From contig NZ_CP047020.1 of NCBI RefSeq assembly GCF_009796285.1, forward strand, positions 992,001 to 1,056,000: DNA of 64,000 nucleotides. The letters are read 5' to 3'. The notes below the pieces were generated by a model that was given only the letters and a program-made list of their open reading frames with translations, did no database searches and had not been told where the DNA came from. Positions 11,077 to 19,196 of this stretch are shown here, piece by piece. Made by a program: the position numbers and the translations under genes. The stretch's first letter is position 1. Each line of letters begins with the position of its first letter. Source of the DNA: Streptomyces broussonetiae (GTDB lineage Bacteria; Actinomycetota; Actinomycetes; Streptomycetales; Streptomycetaceae).

Positions 11077-11517
11077 ATGGCAGAGGGCGATGCTCTTTCC
11101 ACACACGTCTTCGGCGTGCAGCTCGGCGGCTACATGGTCGAGTCGATCCAGGAGATCAGCGGGTTCTCCGTCGAGGAGGAGGTCGTCGAGGTCAAGCAGG
11201 TCACGTCGACGGGCAAGCAGATCATCCGGAAGCAGCCCGGGGCGCGGCAGGCCGGCGAGATCACGATCACGCGGGGACTCGACAAGAGCAGTGAGTTCAC
11301 CAAGTGGATCAAGGAGACGCTCAACAACGGTGCCGTCGACACCGCCCGGCAGAACCTGACGATCGAGATCAAGGACACCAAGGGCGAGACGGTCCGCCGT
11401 ATCCAGCTGATGAACGGCTGGGCCTCCAAGTGGGAGGGGCCGTCCCTCAAGGCCGGCGAGTCCTCCGCGGCCACCGAGACCGTCACGATCGTGTTCGAGG
11501 AGATCGTCGTCGAATGA
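11077..11517 (+). CDS. cis1: CIS inner tube protein (gp19/Hcp-like)
   Basis: 146 residues, a T4 gp19-like tube subunit. Typical phrases are FGVQLGGYMVESIQEISGFS, VKQVTSTGKQIIRKQPGARQ, GEITITRGLDKSSEFTKWI and the C-terminal SKWEGPSLKAGESSAATETV, followed by TIVFEEIVVE. It stacks as hexameric rings to form the rigid tube inside the sheath. ATG 11077 follows AGGAAGGG. The stop overlaps the next ATG in ATGA, so the tube and the downstream chaperone-like gene are coupled. Confidence 0.95.
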   Translation: MAEGDALSTHVFGVQLGGYMVESIQEISGFSVEEEVVEVKQVTSTGKQIIRKQPGARQAGEITITRGLDKSSEFTKWIKETLNNGAVDTARQNLTIEIKDTKGETVRRIQLMNGWASKWEGPSLKAGESSAATETVTIVFEEIVVE

Positions 11518-12014
11518 GGCGTCGTACCGTCACGGCGGGCAACCTGGAGGAGTTCCTGGAGGCGACGGCGCCGGCCGCTCAGGCGGACGAGCAGCCCCAG
11601 CCCCAGGCTCCGGCCGCCCGCCCCGCTCCGCCCCAGGACCACGGGCTGCGCACGGAGTTCGAGTTCGAGCTGCCGCGCGGGTACGTGGACGAGGCGGGCA
11701 CGCTCCACCGGCACGGCGCGATGCGCCTGGCCACCGCCCGCGACGAACTGCGCCCGCAGATCGATCTGCGGGTCAAGGAGAACCCGGCCTATCTGAGCGT
11801 GGTGCTGCTGAGCCAGGTGATCACCCGGCTCGGCACCATCACCGATGTGCACGCGGGGATCGTGGAGCGGATGTACGCCACCGACGTCGCGTTCCTCCAG
11901 GACTTCTACCGCCGCGTCAACAGCGAGGGCCACACCCGCGCGGCGGTGACCTGCCCGCACTGCGAGGGCGCCTTCGAGGTCGACCTCTCGGGTGGGCGCC
12001 TGGGGGAATCGTGA
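11514..12014 (+). CDS. Putative CIS tail-assembly chaperone (first of an overlapping pair)
   Basis: 166 residues. An acidic Ala/Pro/Gln-rich N-terminus (about 45 residues) is followed by a compact domain: TEFEFELPRGYVDEAGTLHR, ARDELRPQIDLRVKENPAYLS, VVLLSQVITRLGTI, then VAFLQDFYRRVNS and a C-terminal CPHC half zinc ribbon. Gene order right after the tube gene, and the short gene behind it in the -1 frame, match the tail-assembly chaperone position of contractile phages (P2 E and E'). The start ATG overlaps the tube stop. The family resemblance is moderate and the chaperone role is inferred from position and from its partner. Confidence 0.75.
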   Translation: MRRRTVTAGNLEEFLEATAPAAQADEQPQPQAPAARPAPPQDHGLRTEFEFELPRGYVDEAGTLHRHGAMRLATARDELRPQIDLRVKENPAYLSVVLLSQVITRLGTITDVHAGIVERMYATDVAFLQDFYRRVNSEGHTRAAVTCPHCEGAFEVDLSGGRLGES

Positions 12015-12169
12015 CGTACGCACTCCCCCGGCTGCGGGAGGAGATCGCGTACATCGCCTACCACTTCCACTGGCAGCGCGAGGAGATCCTCGACCTCACC
12101 CACGCCGAGCGCCGGCAGTGGGTGACCGAGATCGCCCGTATCAACACCCGCGTGAACGAAGGTGGTTGA
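12011..12169 (+). CDS. P2 GpE'-like short tail-assembly protein (52 aa)
   Basis: 52 residues from GTG 12011, overlapping the previous stop as GTGA. It carries the FHW signature of the short P2 E' family in the context EEIAYIAYHFHWQREEILDL, then HAERRQWVTEIARIN. In P2-like phages this segment is made as a -1 frameshift extension of the upstream chaperone; here it is an overlapping gene in exactly the -1 frame. Such proteins are easily missed because of their size. It corresponds to the small DUF6760-type genes I recall from CIS loci. Confidence 0.8.
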   Translation: MTYALPRLREEIAYIAYHFHWQREEILDLTHAERRQWVTEIARINTRVNEGG

Positions 12170-12173
12170 GCAC

Positions 12174-15100
12174 ATGGCATGGCGGGACAGACTCCGCCGC
12201 CGGCCCGCAGCGCGGACTGCCGCGGCTGCGCCGGCTTCGGGTCCTGCCGGTCCGTCGTCCGTGCCGGGCGCCGGGGACACGTCCGTCTCCGGCGCCGGCG
12301 GCCCGTCCGTGCCGGATGACTGGGACGGCGGATGGCGCCGTACCACCGCGCCGACACTGACCGTGGCCCGCGCCCCGCTCGGCGTCAGCGACGGCCTCGC
12401 CTTCCGCTCGGGCCTCGCATCCTGGCAGAACCCGTCCTTCGACGCCGGCCTCGGGCACGCGCAGCTGCCCTCCGCCCCGGTCGGCCTGATCCACGGCGTC
12501 ACCGGCCCCGCCGCGCCGGGCAACTCGCGCGCCGACGGTGGACCGCTGCTGTTGCGCGTCCCGCGCACGGACGCCGAGGAGCCGGCCGAGGCCGCCCCCG
12601 CGAGCGACTCCGGGCAGCCCGGCGCGCCCCGTACTCCGCAGGTGTCCCGCAGGACCCGTGCGGCGACTCCCCGTGACGCCGGCAGGCGCAAGGACTCACG
12701 CTCCGCGCGCCGGGACGGCGGTGACCCCACCGACAGGTCACAGGCATCGCGGGACGTGAACTCCGGTCCTGCCTCCGGCTCCACGGGAGGCTCCCAGGCC
12801 GACGGCGCTGCTGTCACGAGGACTTCACCGGCCTCCGGCCCGTCCGGGCGTACGGTCCCGGCCGACGCCCCGCCACGGCGGAGCAGCCCTGCGCCTTCCG
12901 CCCCGTCCGTCCAGCGCCGGGCGGACAGGGCTGCGCCCGGCCGGGCGATCGTGGCCGCGGACCCCCTCGTACCGACTGCCGTGCCACAGCAGCCTGTTCA
13001 ACGCTCCGCGGGGGGCTTTGAATCCACCGGTGCGCTACGTCCGACCGAACCGGGGCATCCGGCACCGGGACCGGAGATTCCGGTGGTACGACGTATCGCC
13101 GTGGTCCCCAACTCCTCCGTCGACTCACCCGTGTCCGCGCCTCGGCCTTCGTCCGGTCGTCGTACGGCGCCGGAAAGCGCACGCGGGGCACGTACAGGGC
13201 AGGTCGCCTCCACCGAGGCTGCCCAACAGGCCGCTCCCGCCGGTGAACCGGAGCCCAGGGCGGCCCGGCGTACCCCGGTGCGTCCGCATGCTCTCGGCCC
13301 CTCGCTGACCGTCGCCCGGTGGACGACCGCGCCGGTACGGCGGATCACCGCGCTGCGGCCCGCGGTCCGCCCCGCCGGGCCGGCCGCTGCTCCCGCGGTG
13401 GACCAGGACGCCGCGCCCACGCCCGCCGTGCAGCGCGCCGCCTCCCCGGCACGACCCGGCTCACGCCCGCCGCTCGGCGAGCCCCTGGCCGAACTCCCGG
13501 CCACCGCCCGTCCCTTGCCCGCCGGAACGCCGGAGACGACAGGCCCGGCGACCGCACCGGAGCTGCCGATCCTGCAGCGCCGAACGGACACCGCCACCAC
13601 TGCCTCCACGCCGCAGCCGCAGGTACGTCCGTCGCCCGCAGGAACGCCCGACACGACAAGCCCGGCGACCGCACCGACACTGCCGATCCTGCAGCGCCAA
13701 ACAGACACTGCTGCCTCCACACCGCAGCCCCTGGAGCGTCCGTCGCCCGCCGGGACGCCGGGGACGACGGGCCCGGCAACCGGACCGACGCTGCCGATCG
13801 TGCAACGTCAAACGGACACCGCAGCCTCGACACCGGAGGCACGGCGCGGCGCCCCCGCAACGCCCCGGAGTGGCGGGACACCGACGGCCGAGCCCGTGGC
13901 CAAGCCCGATCCTGCGCGTCCGGCCACCGGGCCCCGCCCGTCCGGTGCCCGAGCCCGTGGCGGGCTGGGGGCACCGCTGCCCGCGATGCCGCAGACCGCG
14001 GACATGCCACGCCCGGCCGGCCCCGGCGGCCGTCCGGTCGCACCGGCCGGACCGAGCACTCCGGCGACCCCGCACGTCCAGCGCACCCCGCTGCACCCGG
14101 ACCGCCCCGCCGGGGGCGCGCCGGAGCGCCCTTCCGGTCCTCCCCGGCCCGAGGGCACCGCTCCCCTGCTGGGCGGGACGGACGTCGCACGGCGTGGTTC
14201 CACCCCCGACTCCCGTACGGATCAGAGTGTTTCACCCTCGGTGCCGGACTCCGCACCGGCACCCGCCACTGCCCTGGCAACTCCGGGCGCCGCCCCGGAT
14301 CCCGCCACGCCCCTGGTCACTCCGGGCGCCCCGCAGTCCGTGCCCTCCGCCGCACCCGAACCCGATGCGGTGCAGCGGTTGCTCGCGCCGCGGACCCGCG
14401 CGACCACCACGGACGGGCCGACGGTACCGGCCTCCACAGGTACGACGGCCACTTCGGCCTCCGGGAACAGGTCGGCGGCACCGGCCCGCTCAGCACCCGG
14501 TGGCGCGCCTCCGGTCGTCGTCGCCAGGGCCGTCACCGTCCCAGCCCCCGCCCCCGGGCGAAGTCCGGACACCAGCGGCAACCGGCCGCCCGGTGTCATC
14601 GACACACATCCCCTCACGGCTCAGCGCCGCCCGACGCACCGCAGCCTCTCCCTGCTCCCCGCCCGCCCGCTCACGGTCAGCACCCGCGTCCCGGAGGGTT
14701 TCACACCTCCTGCCGCTGCCCGTACCGGGGAGCGTCCGGTGGTCTCCGCGTCCTGGCGCCGCGAACCGAGCCCGGGCCGGGGACCGGTACCGGCCGCGCC
14801 GCACGTACAGCGAAACGTCTCCGCCCCGGCGCCTCCGGCGTCGGGCAACCCGCCCGCGCGCAGCACGAGTTCCGTGCAGCCCCGGCGCGCCGTCCCCGTC
14901 GTACGGCCGAATCCTCCTGTCCAGCGGGCCGCCCCCGTACACCCGCAGGCACTGCCGGTGACCGATCCACAGGCGTCTCCCCTGCAGGACCGCCCGGTGA
15001 GCCCGGCCCAGCACGCCGCCCCGCCCGTGCCCGTGGTCCGCGCCACCCGTACGACGGCACACGGGCCGCACAGCGCTTCCTCCCGCGCGGCATCGGTCCA

Positions 15101-15377
15101 GCGGCAGGCGACCGGCGCCGGCGCCCGTGCCGTACCGCCCGGTGTGCCGGTGACCGCCGTGCCTTCCCGGACGGTGCAGCGCACGCCCTCGGCGCCCGCG
15201 GTGGCCGGCAGGCCGCCGGGCCGGGACACCGCCGGGTCGGCGGGCGTGCCGCAGGACTCCGGGATCGATCTGGACGAGCTGGCGCGGCGCCTGCTGGAGC
15301 CGATGGCCCGGCTGCTGAGGGCAGATCTGCGGCGCGGCCGGGAACGCACGGGCCGCCCCTACGACGGACGCCGGTGA
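12174..15377 (+). CDS. 1067-aa disordered Pro/Ala/Thr-rich CIS protein with QR repeats
   Basis: 1067 residues, nearly all low-complexity (Pro, Ala, Thr, Arg, Gly), with no recognisable enzyme domain. A short motif, hydrophobic residue then QR (SVQRRA, PVQRSA, ILQRQT, IVQRQT, HVQRTP, TVQRTP and others), recurs about a dozen times along the chain. Residues around 450-560 hold three copies of a 37-39-residue repeat (LPILQRQTDTAASTPQ). The last 45 residues form a likely helix (GIDLDELARRLLEPMARLL, then RADLRRGRERTG). ATG 12174 has GAAGGTGG upstream. It lies between the assembly chaperones and the baseplate genes, where a tape measure would be expected; a ruler, scaffold or cargo-adaptor role is inference. 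Confidence 0.8.
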   Translation: MAWRDRLRRRPAARTAAAAPASGPAGPSSVPGAGDTSVSGAGGPSVPDDWDGGWRRTTAPTLTVARAPLGVSDGLAFRSGLASWQNPSFDAGLGHAQLPSAPVGLIHGVTGPAAPGNSRADGGPLLLRVPRTDAEEPAEAAPASDSGQPGAPRTPQVSRRTRAATPRDAGRRKDSRSARRDGGDPTDRSQASRDVNSGPASGSTGGSQADGAAVTRTSPASGPSGRTVPADAPPRRSSPAPSAPSVQRRADRAAPGRAIVAADPLVPTAVPQQPVQRSAGGFESTGALRPTEPGHPAPGPEIPVVRRIAVVPNSSVDSPVSAPRPSSGRRTAPESARGARTGQVASTEAAQQAAPAGEPEPRAARRTPVRPHALGPSLTVARWTTAPVRRITALRPAVRPAGPAAAPAVDQDAAPTPAVQRAASPARPGSRPPLGEPLAELPATARPLPAGTPETTGPATAPELPILQRRTDTATTASTPQPQVRPSPAGTPDTTSPATAPTLPILQRQTDTAASTPQPLERPSPAGTPGTTGPATGPTLPIVQRQTDTAASTPEARRGAPATPRSGGTPTAEPVAKPDPARPATGPRPSGARARGGLGAPLPAMPQTADMPRPAGPGGRPVAPAGPSTPATPHVQRTPLHPDRPAGGAPERPSGPPRPEGTAPLLGGTDVARRGSTPDSRTDQSVSPSVPDSAPAPATALATPGAAPDPATPLVTPGAPQSVPSAAPEPDAVQRLLAPRTRATTTDGPTVPASTGTTATSASGNRSAAPARSAPGGAPPVVVARAVTVPAPAPGRSPDTSGNRPPGVIDTHPLTAQRRPTHRSLSLLPARPLTVSTRVPEGFTPPAAARTGERPVVSASWRREPSPGRGPVPAAPHVQRNVSAPAPPASGNPPARSTSSVQPRRAVPVVRPNPPVQRAAPVHPQALPVTDPQASPLQDRPVSPAQHAAPPVPVVRATRTTAHGPHSASSRAASVQRQATGAGARAVPPGVPVTAVPSRTVQRTPSAPAVAGRPPGRDTAGSAGVPQDSGIDLDELARRLLEPMARLLRADLRRGRERTGRPYDGRR
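13497..13850 (+). repeat. Three tandem 111-117-bp coding repeats
   Basis: The sequence CTGCCGATC with its flanks recurs at 13563, 13680 and 13791, giving periods of 117 and 111 bp. The repeats stay in frame and encode the LPI(L/V)QR(R/Q)TDTA units of the disordered CIS protein. Copy-number change here would change protein length without breaking the frame. Confidence 0.75.
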
Positions 15378-15401
15378 GGACTGGGAACGGATGGACAACG
15401 G

Positions 15402-15827
15402 ATGACGGACAACATCTTCGCGACGAGCGTGTTCTTCCGGCTCGCGATCGGCGGCAACGACCTGGGGGCGTTCCACACCTGCTCCGGCATGGGGGCGCAG
15501 GTGGAGATGGAGAGCTACGCCGAGGGCGGAAACAACGGCTTCACCTGGCAGTTGCCGGGCCGGGTCACCTGGTCGAACATCACGCTCACCCGGCCGGTCA
15601 CCGCCGACACCACGAAGATCGCGCGCTGGCTCGACGAGACGCTTCGGCGCGTGGAGCCCAAGGACGGCGAGATCGTGGCACTCAAGCCGGATCTGTCCCG
15701 GATCATCAGCTGGCAGGTGCTCGGCATCGTGCCGGTGCGCTGGGAGGGGCCGTCGTTCGACCCGTCCTCCTCACAGGCGGCCGTGGAGACGCTGGAGATC
15801 GCCCACGAGGGACTGAGGCCTTCCTGA
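15402..15827 (+). CDS. cis5: CIS second tube-like protein (tube initiator, gp19-like)
   Basis: 141 residues of the same tube fold family as the major tube protein: NIFATSVFFRLAIGGNDLGA, FHTCSGMGAQVEMESYAEGG, WQLPGRVTWSNITLTRPV, IISWQVLGIVPVRWEGPSFD, then AAVETLEIAHEGL. The place before the LysM protein matches Afp5/Pvc5, the adaptor between spike and tube. ATG 15402 is the only sensible start; the upstream ATG at 15391 runs into a stop after four codons. The stop overlaps the next start by 1 nt (TGATG). Confidence 0.9.
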   Translation: MTDNIFATSVFFRLAIGGNDLGAFHTCSGMGAQVEMESYAEGGNNGFTWQLPGRVTWSNITLTRPVTADTTKIARWLDETLRRVEPKDGEIVALKPDLSRIISWQVLGIVPVRWEGPSFDPSSSQAAVETLEIAHEGLRPS

Positions 15828-16546
15828 TGGCTGCCGTCCGCACCAGCGTGGCCAGGGCCCAGCTGACCCTGAAGGAACCCCCGACGGCGGTGGGCGCCAA
15901 GCCCGGCGGGACGATCGCCCAGCTGAACCTGCAGTTCAACCCCAACTCCCTGCAGCTGCGCAAGACCACCGAGTGGCGGCGCACTCCGTCGCGTATGGCC
16001 GGCGAGTCGGCGCTGCCGGAGTTCGTGGGCAGTGGGCCGCGGGAGCTGAGCCTGGAGGTCTTCCTCGACGCGACCTCGACCCACGACAACTCGGTCGAGC
16101 AGGCGGTGGAGAAGCTGATGAAGGGGTGCGTTCCGACCCCGGCGAGCCTCGCACGGAAGAAGCCTGCCAGTGCGTGGGTCCGCTTCGAGTGGGGTACGGC
16201 CCGCACGACGTCGTTCGACGGGGTGCTCTCCAGCCTGTCGGTGACGTACACGCTGTTCGACGTGGACGGCAAACCGCTGCGGGCGACCTGCTCGCTGTCC
16301 ATCGAGGAGGCGAGCGTCGACCCGCCGGGGCAGAACCCGACCTCGGGTGCGCGCACCGCCCGCAGTACGCACACCGTGGTGGCCGGGGACAGCCTGGCGC
16401 TGCTGGCGTGGCGGGAGTACGGCGACGCGACGGCCTGGCGGGCGATCGCCGAGGCGAACGGGATCGACGACCCGATGGCTCTGGTGCCCGGTACCGAACT
16501 GGTGGTGCCGGCGCTCGGGGACGCGGGCGGTGAGGAGGAGCGGTGA
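15827..16546 (+). CDS. cis7: CIS baseplate hub protein with LysM domain (Afp7/gp53-like)
   Basis: 239 residues. The N-terminal region of about 165 residues has the CIS baseplate pattern (LNLQFNPNSLQLRKTTEWRR, GPRELSLEVFLDATSTHDNS, WVRFEWGTARTTSFDGVLSS, LSVTYTLFDVDGKPLRATCS). The C-terminal LysM module runs roughly from residue 180 (HTVVAGDSLALLAWREYGDA) to VPGTELVVPAL. In Afp/PVC this protein clamps the hub. The gene starts at ATG 15827 in a TGATG junction with the tube initiator and overlaps the spike gene by 4 nt. Confidence 0.92.
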   Translation: MAAVRTSVARAQLTLKEPPTAVGAKPGGTIAQLNLQFNPNSLQLRKTTEWRRTPSRMAGESALPEFVGSGPRELSLEVFLDATSTHDNSVEQAVEKLMKGCVPTPASLARKKPASAWVRFEWGTARTTSFDGVLSSLSVTYTLFDVDGKPLRATCSLSIEEASVDPPGQNPTSGARTARSTHTVVAGDSLALLAWREYGDATAWRAIAEANGIDDPMALVPGTELVVPALGDAGGEEER

Positions 16547-18366
16547 CCACACCCGAGGCGCGTGGCGGCCGGTCGTTCGCGGCGGACCCCGTCGTGGAGG
16601 CGCCCGGTGAGCTGCCGCAGATCTGGGCGGCGCAGCTGGTCGGCTGTGTGGTGGACGAGAACGTGGGCCTGCCGGACACCGCCGTGCTGACCTACCGCGA
16701 TCCCGACCACGAGTTCCTGAAGTCGACCGGCATCACGCTGGGCACCCCACTGCGGGTGTCCGTGGTGACGGTTGCCGGGCAGGCGCGCGTACGGCTGTTC
16801 AACGGCGAGGTCACGGCGGTGGAGATCGACCGGGACTCGACCGGCTCGTTCACCGTCGTACGCGCCTACTCCGTCGCGCACCGGCTGCAGCGCGGCCGGA
16901 AGGTGGCGGCGTTCCGGAACATGACGGCCTCGGCCATCGTTCGCAAGGTGGCAGCCGGGGCTGGGCTGCCGGTCGGGAAGGTGGAGGCCGCGCCGGTCAC
17001 CTACAAGCAGCTGTCTCAGGCCAATGTGTCCGACTGGGACTTCCTGCAGTACCTGGCGGGCGAGAGCGGTGCGCAGGTGCGGGTGGACGACCAGGGCGTG
17101 CTGCAGTTCACCAAGCCCGAGAAGGCCTCCGGTGCGCCCGCGCCGTCGACGCCGGCCACACAGAGCCCGATGGTGCTGGAGTACGGGCGCAACCTGCTGG
17201 CGCTGCGGGCCGCGCTCTCGGGCGCGGACGGGGCCTCCCAGGTCGAGGTGCGCGGCTGGGACGTCACCACCAAGACCCCGCTGGTGGCCCGGCAGCAGTC
17301 GGTCACCAGCGACACCGTACTGCCCGGTCTGGCCCCGGAGTTCGGCGCCCGGTTCGGCAAGTCGGCGAAGCTGACGGTGACGGACACGCCGTACCGGACA
17401 CAGGCCGAGACGACGGCGGTCGCGGACGCGCTCGCGGCTCAGGTCAGCTCCGGTTTCGGGGAGGTGGAGGCCCTGGTCGAGGGAAATCCGCGGCTGCGGG
17501 CGGGCGTGCCGGTCGCGCTCGGCAATGTCGGGCCCGCGTTCTCCGGAAAGTACACGGCCACCTCGGTGCAGCACACCCTGGAGCCGCACGGCGGCTACCG
17601 GACCACGGTGTGGGTGAGCGCCAGCCCGGACCGCTCCCTGGCGGGCCTGGTGACCGGCGCGAACGCGCCCGGACGCGGCGCGCGCATGCCGGGTCTGGCG
17701 ATCGGTGTGGTGACGGACGTGCGCGAGCCGGGCGGTGCGCAGAGCGGCGGGGTCCGGCTCAAGTTCCCCTGGCTGGACGACACGTACGTCACCGACTGGG
17801 TGCGGACGGTGCAGTGGGGCGGCAAGGGCGGCGGGGGTGTGGTGAGCCCCGAGGTCAACGACGAGGTACTGGTCGGCTTCGAACAGGGCCTGCTGGACAG
17901 CCCGTACGTCATCGGCGGTCTGTACAACGGCGTGGACAAGCCCTCGCCGCACGACGTTCCGCTCGTGGACGGCACCAGTGGCAAGGTCAACCGCCGTTCG
18001 GTGGTGTCGCGTTCGGGGCATCGGCTCGAACTGCTGGATCCGCCGACGGGGCCGTCCGGAGTGCGGCTGCGGACGGCTGACGAGCGGCTGGAAGTGCTGC
18101 TGGACGACCGGAACAACCGGCTGGAGCTGACCGTGTACGCGGCCGGCGGCCGGCGGGCGCTGACCTCGGTGGTGATGGACGGTCAGGGCATCACGCTCGA
18201 CGCCAAGACCGGCAAGGTCAGTGTGAAGGGCGGCAGCGTGGAGATCGAAGGCACCAACTCGGTCAAGGTCGGCGGCCGGTCGGTGAGCGTCGGTGGGCAG
18301 ACGGACCTGACGCTCGACGGCGGTCTGCTGGGGGTGCTGAAGGCGGATCTGGTGCGTATCAATTGA
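16543..18366 (+). CDS. cis8: CIS spike/hub protein (VgrG-like, gp27-gp5 fusion)
   Basis: 607 residues. The N-terminal 370 residues have the gp27-like hub fold (GCVVDENVGLPDTAVLTYRD, ASAIVRKVAAGAGLPVGKVE, SDWDFLQYLAGESGAQVRVD). An OB-fold gp5 region follows, beginning PGLAIGVVTDVREPGG and including VRLKFPWLDDTYVTDWVRTV and NDEVLVGFEQGLLDSPYVIG. The C-terminus has a beta-helix-like series (GKVSVKGGSVEIEGTNSVKV). No extra effector domain is visible. GTG 16543 overlaps the preceding stop. The spike sits under the tube and carries the PAAR tip encoded next. Confidence 0.94.
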   Translation: MTTPEARGGRSFAADPVVEAPGELPQIWAAQLVGCVVDENVGLPDTAVLTYRDPDHEFLKSTGITLGTPLRVSVVTVAGQARVRLFNGEVTAVEIDRDSTGSFTVVRAYSVAHRLQRGRKVAAFRNMTASAIVRKVAAGAGLPVGKVEAAPVTYKQLSQANVSDWDFLQYLAGESGAQVRVDDQGVLQFTKPEKASGAPAPSTPATQSPMVLEYGRNLLALRAALSGADGASQVEVRGWDVTTKTPLVARQQSVTSDTVLPGLAPEFGARFGKSAKLTVTDTPYRTQAETTAVADALAAQVSSGFGEVEALVEGNPRLRAGVPVALGNVGPAFSGKYTATSVQHTLEPHGGYRTTVWVSASPDRSLAGLVTGANAPGRGARMPGLAIGVVTDVREPGGAQSGGVRLKFPWLDDTYVTDWVRTVQWGGKGGGGVVSPEVNDEVLVGFEQGLLDSPYVIGGLYNGVDKPSPHDVPLVDGTSGKVNRRSVVSRSGHRLELLDPPTGPSGVRLRTADERLEVLLDDRNNRLELTVYAAGGRRALTSVVMDGQGITLDAKTGKVSVKGGSVEIEGTNSVKVGGRSVSVGGQTDLTLDGGLLGVLKADLVRIN

Positions 18367-18456
18367 CAGTCTTGCGAGAACCGATCGACAGTCGGTCACA
18401 TTCTTTGCCGTCCAGGGCCCTTGAGGGCCGTGATCCCGCTTCGAGGAGCCCGTTGC

Positions 18457-18774
18457 ATGCCCGGCGCAGCCCGTACCGGCGACCCCACCAGTCATGGGGG
18501 TGTGATCGCCACCCCGCCGCCCGCGGCCGCCATGACGGTGGCGCGTGTGCTGATCGGCGGCCGTCCCGCCGCCGTCGTGGGCAGCCTGCACACCTGTGTG
18601 GTGCCCCCGCACGCCGCCCTGGGCCCGGGCAACGTGATCATGCCCAACCCCACCGGGCTGATCTCGGGCGAGGTGCTCATCGGCGGGTTGCCGGCCGCGC
18701 GGGCGGGCGACACCACCACGTGCGGCGCCACGATCCAGATCGGCGCCCTGAACGTGCAGATCGGGGGTCTGTGA
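18457..18774 (+). CDS. cis10: PAAR-like spike tip protein
   Basis: 105 residues, a PAAR/DUF4280-like cone with internal repeats: GDPTSHGGVI, AARVLIGGRPAAVVGSLHTC-type strands, ISGEVLIGGLPAARAGDTTT and the final CGATIQIGALNVQIGGL. The His and Cys residues at TSHGG, LHTC and TTCG are placed to bind a metal at the tip. ATG 18457 is chosen over upstream in-frame starts because GAGGAG at 18443-18448 sits 8 nt away. It ends in a TGATG junction with the gp25-like gene. Confidence 0.92.
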   Translation: MPGAARTGDPTSHGGVIATPPPAAAMTVARVLIGGRPAAVVGSLHTCVVPPHAALGPGNVIMPNPTGLISGEVLIGGLPAARAGDTTTCGATIQIGALNVQIGGL

Positions 18775-19196
18775 TGAGCGAGCGGTTCATCGGGCGGGGC
18801 TGGGCGTTCCCGCTGCGGGTCGGGCCGACCGGCGGGATCGCCATGGTCGAGCGGGAACGGGAGATCGAGGAGGCGATCCGGCTGGTGCTGGGCACCGCGC
18901 CCGGAGAGCGGCCGATGCGCCCGGAGTTCGGCTGCGGCATCCACGAGTACGTCTTCGCGCCCGGCGACGGCGCCACCGCGGGGCGGATCGCCCAGCAGGT
19001 ACGCGAGGCGCTGGAGCGGTGGGAGCCGCGGATCACGGTGGACGACGTGGTGGTGGCCTTCGACGCGGTGGACGACGGAACCCTCTACATCGACGTGCGC
19101 TACACGGTGCGTTCCACCAACGACCGGCGCAACCTGGTGTTTCCCTTCTACACGATCCCCTCCGAGGAGGGGGCCGAGGAAGCGGTCGCGGACTGA
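18774..19196 (+). CDS. cis9: gp25-like baseplate wedge protein
   Basis: 140 residues with the gp25/GPW signature: RGWAFPLRVGPTGGIAMVER, EREIEEAIRLVLGTAPGERP, MRPEFGCGIHEYVFAPGDG, then a C-terminal strand region (LYIDVRYTVRSTNDRRNLVF). It joins the sheath to the baseplate wedges. It starts in the TGATG junction with the PAAR gene and ends in another TGATG with the gp6-like gene, so the wedge proteins are likely made in fixed ratios. Confidence 0.94.
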   Translation: MSERFIGRGWAFPLRVGPTGGIAMVEREREIEEAIRLVLGTAPGERPMRPEFGCGIHEYVFAPGDGATAGRIAQQVREALERWEPRITVDDVVVAFDAVDDGTLYIDVRYTVRSTNDRRNLVFPFYTIPSEEGAEEAVAD

